The translations under genes and the position numbers were made by a program. A stretch of 10,954 bases of DNA from Sulfurimonadaceae bacterium (GTDB taxonomy: Bacteria > Campylobacterota > Campylobacteria > Campylobacterales > Sulfurimonadaceae), in NCBI GenBank assembly GCA_028685945.1, contig JAQUCZ010000016.1, positions 1-10,954 of the forward strand, given 5' to 3'. Every line of letters starts with the position of its first letter. Position 1 is the stretch's first letter. Under the pieces are notes generated by a model. The model was not told the DNA's origin, made no database searches, and saw only the letters and a program-made list of their open reading frames with translations. Shown here piece by piece: positions 6,418 through 10,954 of the stretch.

Positions 6418-6432
6418 CACGAACTTCGGTAG
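6413..6432. repeat. Degenerate copy of the repeat module at the end of the acyltransferase gene
   Basis: CGTAACACGAACTTCGGT matches the start of the downstream module CGTAACACGGACTTCAGTCCGT, with changes in its second arm. The acyltransferase stop codon TAA (6415-6417) is the TAA of this module. Confidence 0.5.
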
Positions 6433-6456
6433 GTATAAGGATTTTTAATAGTATCT

Positions 6457-6751
6457 TACAGGCTAAAGCCTGTGTTACAGATGCCATATCGTAACACGGA
6501 CTTCAGTCCGTACGAAGAGCTTCAACCGCTGCCATACAGGCTAAAGCCTGTGTTACGGGTGCCATATCGTAACACGGACTTCAGTCCGTACGAAGCGCTT
6601 CAACCGCTGCCATACAGGCTAAAGCCTGTGTTACGGGTGCCATATCGTAACACGGACTTCAGTCCGTACGAAGCGCTTCAACCGCTGCCATACAGGCTAA
6701 AGCCTGTGTTACGGGTGCGACGGACTTCAGTCCGTACAAGTGCTTGCAACC
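6457..6751. repeat. 78-bp tandem repeat array of palindromic modules (REP/BIME-like)
   Basis: Units start at 6457, 6535, 6613 and 6691, exactly 78 bp apart. Units 2 and 3 look identical, unit 1 differs at three positions, and unit 4 is shortened by 10 bp in the middle and diverges at its end. Each unit has three palindromes: ACAGGCTAAAGCCTGT (6536-6551 in unit 2), ACGGACTTCAGTCCGT (6574-6589) and GAAGCGCTTC (6592-6601). The flanks of the first two (GTGTTACG and CGTAACAC) are also inverted repeats, so a larger hairpin can form. The array fills the gap between two convergent genes (6418-6782), a common place for REP elements. Such modules are often spread by RAYT transposases; none is present here. 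A continuous reading frame across it exists only because 78 is a multiple of three. No spacers, so not CRISPR. Confidence 0.9.
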
Positions 6752-6771
6752 TCAACATATCGGGTGCAAGC
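6742..6771. repeat. Imperfect inverted repeat beside the array
   Basis: GCTTGCA (6742-6748) and TGCAAGC (6765-6771) form a 7-bp stem, with a further CC/GG pair after one mismatch. The A-run after it is on the wrong side to make a terminator for either flanking gene. It may be a decayed relative of the array's third palindrome. Confidence 0.45.
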
Positions 6772-6782
6772 CGTAAAAAAAC

Positions 6783-7853
6783 CTACCCTTGCAACACTTC
6801 GCGTCTTTTTTTGTCAAGACGGATACGATCTTGAAAAAACTTGCTTTTATCTCGTGCGAGAATCTGCATATCGTCCACCTCGTCGCGCTCATCGACGATC
6901 TCAACCCCCAAAAGCGTTTCGATAACGTCTTCTAGCGTGATAACTCCGCTTGTTTGCCCGTAGGTATCGTGAACGATAAAAAGGTGGGTGCGCTTTTTGA
7001 TAAAAAGATCGATCAGTACCGCAACGGGAGTATTTTCCCCCACGAGATGGGGCTCTTTGGAGAGTTCGCCGAGGGTCATTTTGTCGTTGTCCTCCAAGCT
7101 CTCTTCCAAAATCGTCTGGTTGATGACGATCCCCGTAATATGGTCGATCGATTCTCCGTAAACGGGGATGCGCGAATGGATATAAAGACGATCCTCCTCC
7201 ACCGCTTCCTCTACCGTCATGCTCGAAGGCAGGGCAAACACCACGCTGCGCGGCGTCATAACGTCTTTTGCCTTGATGTTGCTAAGCTTTAAGAGGTTTT
7301 TAAAAAGATGGCTCTCTTTGCTGAGAATTGCTCCCTCTTTCTCTCCCATCGAGACGATCTCGATAATCTCTTCGCGGGAAAAGTTGGCATGTTGTTTTCT
7401 CCCTTTGGAGATAAAACGGGTAATAAAAGTCGAGAGCCAAACAAGCGGATAACTCACTTTGATCATAAACGCTATCACGTATGCCGCAGGGATCAAAAGA
7501 CTTTTCCAATAAATCGCCCCGATCGTTTTAGGAATAATCTCAGATATATAAAGGATCAAAAGGGTAAGCACCACCGCGATAACCGTTTGCCACTCGTCGC
7601 CAAAAAGCAGTTGCGCCTGCGCCCCCACGCCCGCCGCACCCATCGTATGGGCAAACGTGTTCAGAATCAAAATAGAAGCGATCGGCTTGTCGATGTCGGA
7701 TTTAAGTTTTTTAAGAATATCGATCGCTTTTTCTTTCTCTTTGGGCAACGTTTCTATATAAGAATTCGTACTTGAGAGCAAAACCGCTTCTAAAATAGAA
7801 CAAACAAAAGAGATGGCAAGAGCAACGAAAAGGTAAATAAAAAGCAGCGTCAT
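6783..7853 (-). CDS. CNNM/DUF21-CBS membrane protein (CorC/HlyC-related, lacking the CorC domain)
   Basis: The 356-residue protein has an N-terminal DUF21 (CNNM transmembrane) domain at about 1-150. It shows the conserved acidic residue E22 in ILEAVLLSS, N65 in ILILNTFAHTMGAAG, and SEIIPKTIG at 104-112. A CBS-domain pair follows at about 195-320 (DVMTPRSVVFALP, then SRIPVYGESIDHITGIV, and GVITLEDVIETLLG). Members of this family are inner-membrane proteins linked to magnesium, cobalt or sodium efflux, with CBS domains that sense ATP-Mg; the actual ion here is unknown. Most relatives are about 420-440 residues and end in a CorC/HlyC domain; this one stops soon after the CBS pair with a charged tail, which is a normal short subtype. 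An in-frame stop lies upstream of ATG 7853, so the start is secure although it has no clear ribosome binding site. It has its own promoter. Confidence 0.92.
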   Translation of the reverse strand: MTLLFIYLFVALAISFVCSILEAVLLSSTNSYIETLPKEKEKAIDILKKLKSDIDKPIASILILNTFAHTMGAAGVGAQAQLLFGDEWQTVIAVVLTLLILYISEIIPKTIGAIYWKSLLIPAAYVIAFMIKVSYPLVWLSTFITRFISKGRKQHANFSREEIIEIVSMGEKEGAILSKESHLFKNLLKLSNIKAKDVMTPRSVVFALPSSMTVEEAVEEDRLYIHSRIPVYGESIDHITGIVINQTILEESLEDNDKMTLGELSKEPHLVGENTPVAVLIDLFIKKRTHLFIVHDTYGQTSGVITLEDVIETLLGVEIVDERDEVDDMQILARDKSKFFQDRIRLDKKRREVLQG

Positions 7854-7971
7854 GAGGCGATACTCACGTGTGTATTAGTATGGAAACACCTGTCTCCACA
7901 GGGATGAGAGTTCAAAAATCTTCCTTAAGTTAAAAAATGTTTCGCATTATAACTCATATTTATTAATAAAT
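7854..7971 (-). promoter_or_regulatory. Promoter, palindrome and about 85-nt leader of the CNNM gene
   Basis: Minus-strand TATAAT at 7951-7946 is a perfect -10 box; transcription would begin near 7939, leaving a leader of about 85 nt. A perfect 14-bp palindrome, ATTTATTAATAAAT (7958-7971), sits just upstream and overlaps the end of the MFS gene. The leader can form a hairpin CCTGT-GGAG-ACAGG (7902-7889) and a weaker ATACT/AGTAT stem closer to the start. It does not match any metal riboswitch I recognise. The arrangement suggests control of a metal-related gene but is unproven. Confidence 0.45.
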
Positions 7972-9252
7972 CGCTTTTTCTTCGCTTTGCAACGCCTCTC
8001 GCACCTCACATGCCACCTTTTTTGCATCCACGAAATAGAGCAAAATCGCTCCCGCTATGAAAAAAATCGCGACCGAGGCGATGGCTACTCGGGAGTTTTG
8101 GGAAAAGAGCGCAACAAGAGCTACGAGGAGGGGTCCCAAGATAGCGGCGAATTTGCCCAAAAAGTTGTAAAATCCGAAAAATTCTGCGGCGTACTCGTGG
8201 GGGATCATCTTGGAGTAGTAGGAGCGGCTGAGTGCTTGGATACCCCCTTGTACGAGTGCTATCATCACCGCCAATATATAAAAGTGGCTCACCTGCGTCA
8301 TCATTGTTGCAAAAAGTACGATTATCAAATAGACGCCGATGGCGACAAAAAGCATCTTTTTCGTATCCCAAACCTGTGCGATCTTCGCAAAAGCGAGGGT
8401 TGCGGGAAACCCCACGAACTGCACGATCAAGAGCGCCAAAATTAACCCCGAACTATCAAATCCGAGTGCCATACCGTAGTCCACCGCCATGCGGATAATG
8501 GTGTCCACCCCGTCTATGTAGAGCCAGTACGCCGCCAAAAACAAAAAAAGCCCTTTGAGGCTTACAATCTTTTTAAGGGTTTTTTTTAAGCGCGCATAGC
8601 CGATTAAAAAAGTCTCTTTGGAACTTTTGCTATTCTCCCGCTTCTCTTCGACGAAGAAAAAAATCGGCAGTGAAAAAATCGCCCACCAAAGCGCTACTAA
8701 AACAAACGATGCTTTGATCGCCTCTGCTTTGTCGGCAAGCCCAAAAAAGGCGGGGTCTTGCACCATCCAAACATTCAGCGCAAAAAGCAAACCGCCGCCG
8801 AGATACCCCAGTGCAAACCCCATTCCTGAGACGAAATCGACCTCTTTTTCGCTTGAAACGGAGGTTAAAAGCGCGTCGTAAAAGGTGTTGGAGCCCATGA
8901 AACCTATGTTGGCAAGCACGTACACAAACGCCGCAAGCTGCCACTGCCCCTCCCCCACGAGCGCCAAGCACGCGCTCATCAAAATCCCCAAATAGGCAAA
9001 CAAAAACAAAAACCTTTTCTTCAGCGACGCCCCGTCGGCGATCGCGCCCAAAAGAGGTGCGAGCAGTACTACGATAAAGCTTGAAAAAGAGTTGGCAAAC
9101 CCCAAATGTGCCGTACTCGTCGTCGCATCGAGGTTGGCGGCGTAATAAGATTTAAAAAAAAGGGGAAAGAAACCCGCCATAACGGTGGTAGCGTAAGTAG
9201 AGTCCGCCCAGTCGTACAATGCCCAAGCGTAAATCGATTTTTTATTTTGCAT
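7963..9252 (-). CDS. UMF1-family MFS transporter (Atg22-like)
   Basis: This hydrophobic protein of 429 residues has about twelve membrane segments. It shows the N-terminal signature ALYDWADSTYATTV (residues 11-24) of the UMF1 branch of the major facilitator superfamily, related to yeast vacuolar effluxer Atg22. An MFS loop motif (LLGAIADGASLKKR) follows the second segment, and GGIQALSRSYYSKMIP lies in the C-terminal third. Bacterial members are inner-membrane transporters of unknown substrate. I place the start at ATG 9252, which yields the family-typical short N-terminus before the YDWA motif. A start at 9297 would add MDLLYHISLLLAVTK, overlap the divergent gene's ATG and leave no room for a promoter. 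The gene diverges from the phosphodiesterase gene across 43 bp, and it is followed by the separately promoted CNNM gene. Confidence 0.91.
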   Translation of the reverse strand: MQNKKSIYAWALYDWADSTYATTVMAGFFPLFFKSYYAANLDATTSTAHLGFANSFSSFIVVLLAPLLGAIADGASLKKRFLFLFAYLGILMSACLALVGEGQWQLAAFVYVLANIGFMGSNTFYDALLTSVSSEKEVDFVSGMGFALGYLGGGLLFALNVWMVQDPAFFGLADKAEAIKASFVLVALWWAIFSLPIFFFVEEKRENSKSSKETFLIGYARLKKTLKKIVSLKGLFLFLAAYWLYIDGVDTIIRMAVDYGMALGFDSSGLILALLIVQFVGFPATLAFAKIAQVWDTKKMLFVAIGVYLIIVLFATMMTQVSHFYILAVMIALVQGGIQALSRSYYSKMIPHEYAAEFFGFYNFLGKFAAILGPLLVALVALFSQNSRVAIASVAIFFIAGAILLYFVDAKKVACEVREALQSEEKAIY

Positions 9253-9295
9253 TTTTGTAACCGCCAAAAGTAATGATATATGATACAATAAATCC
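9253..9295. promoter_or_regulatory. Compact divergent promoter region
   Basis: Rightward, TGATACAAT at 9281-9289 is an extended -10 box ending six bases before the phosphodiesterase ATG (9296), so the transcript may be leaderless. Leftward, TATCAT at 9285-9280 or the adjoining TATATC is a possible -10 box for the transporter, with a leader of about 20 nt. The two boxes overlap, so the polymerases would compete. No operator is identifiable. Confidence 0.45.
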
Positions 9296-10066
9296 ATGAA
9301 CTTTTTAGAGCTCTACAAAAATCCCCACCTCATCGGCGCTCACAGAGGGGCTTCGTGCCTCGCTCCCGAAAATACCATGGACGCGCTCCAAAAAAGCTTG
9401 GGGCATTGCGATTTTATAGAGATCGACGTACAGCTCACCCGCGACGCGGAGGCGGTGGTTTTTCACGACGACACGTTAGAGCGCACCACCGACATCGCCA
9501 AACATCCAGAGTTTGGTTCGCGCAAACCTTTTAGGGTGAGTGATTTTACCCTTGAGGAGCTTGCCGCACTCGATTACGGCAGTTGGTTTGAACCCAATCC
9601 CCATACCGAGCCTGTTTTAACCCTTTATGCAACGCTCAATTTCATCAAAAAACACCATCTTTACCTCAACATAGAGATCAAAAACATGCACGGGGTGTTT
9701 GAGGATACCCAAGCGGTTGCAAAGGTGTTAGAGATGATCGAACAGACCAAAACCTCCCATCTCATCCTCCTCTCTTCGTTTTACCACCCTTATCTCAAAA
9801 TAGCCAAAAAACTCGCTCCCCATATCCCCACCGCAGCACTCACGGAGGATAAACACCCTTGCGAAACGATGGAGGAGTTGCTTGAATATCTGCGCTATTT
9901 GCAGGTGTGTGCCTACCATTTCGACCTCTCCTTAGCCGATCGTTACGTAGTTAAAGAGCTTAAAGAGGCGGGATTTCATGTAGGGGTTTACACCGTCAAC
10001 TCCCCAAAAAAAGCAAACGAGCTCTTTTTTATGGGGGTCGATGCGATCTTTAGCGACGATGCCTAA
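9296..10066 (+). CDS. Glycerophosphodiester phosphodiesterase (cytosolic, GDPD family)
   Basis: GDPD enzymes hydrolyse glycerophosphodiesters from phospholipid turnover into glycerol-3-phosphate and an alcohol such as ethanolamine or glycerol. The 256-residue protein has the complete family pattern: GAHRGASCLAPENTMDAL with H16, R17 and E25, then FIEIDVQLTRD with E42 and D44, and VVFHDDTLERTT with H57. These are the catalytic histidines and the metal-binding acidic residues. E127 in NIEIKN, and the C-terminal GVYTVNSPKKANELFFMGVD ending in IFSD, complete the TIM barrel. There is no signal peptide, so it resembles cytosolic UgpQ more than periplasmic GlpQ. Length is typical. The ATG is set by the HRG motif at its normal distance. 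It diverges from the MFS gene and is followed by cobT with a separate promoter. The natural substrate is not known. Confidence 0.94.
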   Translation: MNFLELYKNPHLIGAHRGASCLAPENTMDALQKSLGHCDFIEIDVQLTRDAEAVVFHDDTLERTTDIAKHPEFGSRKPFRVSDFTLEELAALDYGSWFEPNPHTEPVLTLYATLNFIKKHHLYLNIEIKNMHGVFEDTQAVAKVLEMIEQTKTSHLILLSSFYHPYLKIAKKLAPHIPTAALTEDKHPCETMEELLEYLRYLQVCAYHFDLSLADRYVVKELKEAGFHVGVYTVNSPKKANELFFMGVDAIFSDDA

Positions 10067-10075
10067 AGAGGTTTT

Positions 10076-10084
10076 TGCTACAAT
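10076..10084 (+). promoter_or_regulatory. Extended -10 promoter for cobT
   Basis: TGCTACAAT (TG-n-TACAAT) lies 10 bp after the phosphodiesterase stop, preceded by a T-run. Transcription would begin near 10091 and leave a leader of about 17 nt before ATG 10108. No clear ribosome binding site precedes that ATG. Confidence 0.45.
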
Positions 10085-10107
10085 ACAAACAAAAAGTGTT
10101 TAAAACC

Positions 10108-10954
10108 ATGCAAATTTCTAACCTCTTCACAAACACCCCCGATTCCCTCCCCCGAGGCAAAGCCGATTTTTTGTTGGCATGTAGCGTTACAAAAACCTGC
10201 CAAATAGAGGGGATCACCCAAGCGGGAATCCCCGGAAAAATCGCTCTTACCCCCACCCTCGATGCGGAGCTTCTACTGCATCAAAAGGTGTTTTCCCTCC
10301 CCGATATTGCCGAGACCCCATCGGGCGTACCCAGTCCCGCACTTATCACAAAAGCGGTCGCTAACCTAGCCCCCTTAAGTGCCCTTGAAATTCTCGACTT
10401 GGGGCTTGAAACTCCGCCGCAAAATTGCGGCATACACCGCTTTGGAATACCTCCTAGCCTCTCGATCGCCGAGGGTGCTAACATCGACGCAAAAGCGGTG
10501 TTTAAGGCGGGGATGGAGTTTGGCAGAGGTTACGAGCTCAAAGGGAGCTACCTCATTCTCGCCGAATCGACCCCGAGCGGCACCACCACCGCCGAAGCTT
10601 CGGTGCGTGCTTTGGGATTTGAGGGTGAGGGAGCGTTTAGCTCAAGCTTTGCCGCCGCCCCGACCTCTATCAAACAGCGTACGATTGCACAAGCGCTCTC
10701 GCACATCAACGATACCATGGGAAACTTTGAAAAACTCTCTTACGTGAGCGACAACATGCTCCTTTTTTGTGCGGGTTTTTTAGTCGAAGCGACACGCAGA
10801 TTTCACGTTGTTTTGGCGGGGGGCACGCAGATGGCGGCTTGTCTGCTCATCGCCGACAAGCTCCGCGAAGATATACTGATGCGGCTAAAATCGGAGAACC
10901 TCACCCTTGCTACCACCGCGTGGGTCGCAAAAGACCCCCATGCCAAGATTGCAA
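10108..10954 (+). CDS. cobT: Nicotinate-nucleotide-dependent phosphoribosyltransferase CobT, archaeal/cyanobacterial type (3' end outside window)
   Basis: CobT transfers phosphoribose from nicotinate mononucleotide to the base that becomes the lower ligand of a cobamide (5,6-dimethylbenzimidazole or an alternative). The visible 282 residues carry the pattern of the longer archaeal and cyanobacterial branch (TIGR00303-like), not that of Salmonella CobT. The motifs are TPSGVPSPALITKAV near 70-84, EGANIDAKAVFKAGMEFGR, ESTPSGTTTAEA at residues 153-164 and LAGGTQMAA at 236-244. Full members have about 340-360 residues, so roughly 60-80 are beyond position 10954. It reads open to the window edge. 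The start ATG 10108 gives a typical N-terminus. It lies 4.9 kb from cobQ, with a transporter, a CNNM gene and a phosphodiesterase in between, so the cobamide genes are scattered here. Which lower ligand is used cannot be told. Confidence 0.92.
   Translation, partial: MQISNLFTNTPDSLPRGKADFLLACSVTKTCQIEGITQAGIPGKIALTPTLDAELLLHQKVFSLPDIAETPSGVPSPALITKAVANLAPLSALEILDLGLETPPQNCGIHRFGIPPSLSIAEGANIDAKAVFKAGMEFGRGYELKGSYLILAESTPSGTTTAEASVRALGFEGEGAFSSSFAAAPTSIKQRTIAQALSHINDTMGNFEKLSYVSDNMLLFCAGFLVEATRRFHVVLAGGTQMAACLLIADKLREDILMRLKSENLTLATTAWVAKDPHAKIA

Larger units (their letters stand above)
2189..10946. repeat. Dispersed octamer TTGGCATG / CATGCCAA (14 copies)
   Basis: Copies of TTGGCATG start at 2189, 2526, 3585, 4764, 4874, 7384 and 10174. 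Copies of the reverse complement CATGCCAA start at 2490, 2817, 3525, 5488, 5557, 5738 and 10939. All are inside genes, in different codon phases (read as HAK, LAC, LGM, LAW, WHV or TCQ). The flank is usually pyrimidine-rich on the left and T or C on the right. Eleven of them fall in 2189-5745; none is in the AT-rich left end, the 78-bp array or the transporter. Confidence 0.85.

Noticed and set aside
6457..6751. CRISPR array
   Set aside because: The units are contiguous and identical over their whole length, with no unique spacers and no cas genes.
6742..6785. Rho-independent terminator for the CNNM gene
   Set aside because: On the minus strand the T-run comes before the hairpin rather than after it, so the order is wrong.
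6472..6834. A 120-codon rightward reading frame over the repeat array
   Set aside because: Its periodic sequence merely reads the 78-bp units, it has no ribosome binding site, and it overlaps the end of the CNNM gene antisense.
7963..9297. Longer MFS protein starting at 9297
   Set aside because: It would overlap the divergent ATG, remove the promoter region, and add residues not typical before the YDWA motif; ATG 9252 fits better.
10379..10747. Alternative rightward frame inside cobT
   Set aside because: The cobT frame carries the conserved motifs here; this one is a low-complexity basic shadow.

Overview
The window looks like a chromosomal piece of a free-living Campylobacterota (Epsilonproteobacteria) bacterium, perhaps near Sulfuricurvum or Sulfurimonas. 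The reasons are Sel1 proteins with paired cysteines, a UMF1-type transporter, cobamide genes of the CobQ and archaeal/cyanobacterial-type CobT kinds, and promoters with a TACAAT-like -10 box but no clear -35. The species is inferred from style and not proven. No rRNA, tRNA, CRISPR array or complete insertion sequence was seen.

Left end (1-834): AT-rich and eroded. A short rightward open frame with a good ribosome binding site (121-237) runs into the remains of a leftward winged-helix regulator / AbiEii-like nucleotidyltransferase pair. The nucleotidyltransferase is frameshifted, apparently internally deleted, and cut off near position 200.

844-2912 (+): a YcaO-family ATP-dependent enzyme overlaps by ATGA a 149-residue cysteine-rich, probably metal-binding protein. 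2899-3722 (-): two secreted Sel1-repeat proteins whose operon converges on the YcaO pair with a 14-bp overlap. 3855-6417 (+): cobyric acid synthase CobQ followed after 4 bp by a three-part protein (remnant of an acyl-CoA-ligase C-terminal domain, acyl carrier domain, PlsC-type acyltransferase).

6413-6782: a non-coding array of 78-bp tandem units, each built from three small palindromes, between two convergent genes. 6783-9252 (-): a CNNM/DUF21-CBS membrane protein with its own promoter and about an 85-nt leader, and upstream of it a UMF1-type MFS transporter. 9296-10066 (+): a cytosolic glycerophosphodiester phosphodiesterase divergent from the transporter. 10108-10954 (+): CobT, cut off by the window edge.

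Functionally, CobQ (corrin-ring amidation), CobT (lower-ligand activation) and possibly the cysteine-rich protein point to cobamide synthesis, while the acyltransferase and the phosphodiesterase point to phospholipid turnover. The most striking signal is not a gene: the octamer TTGGCATG (reverse complement CATGCCAA) occurs 14 times, seven per orientation and in all reading frames, where about 0.3 copies would be expected by chance.
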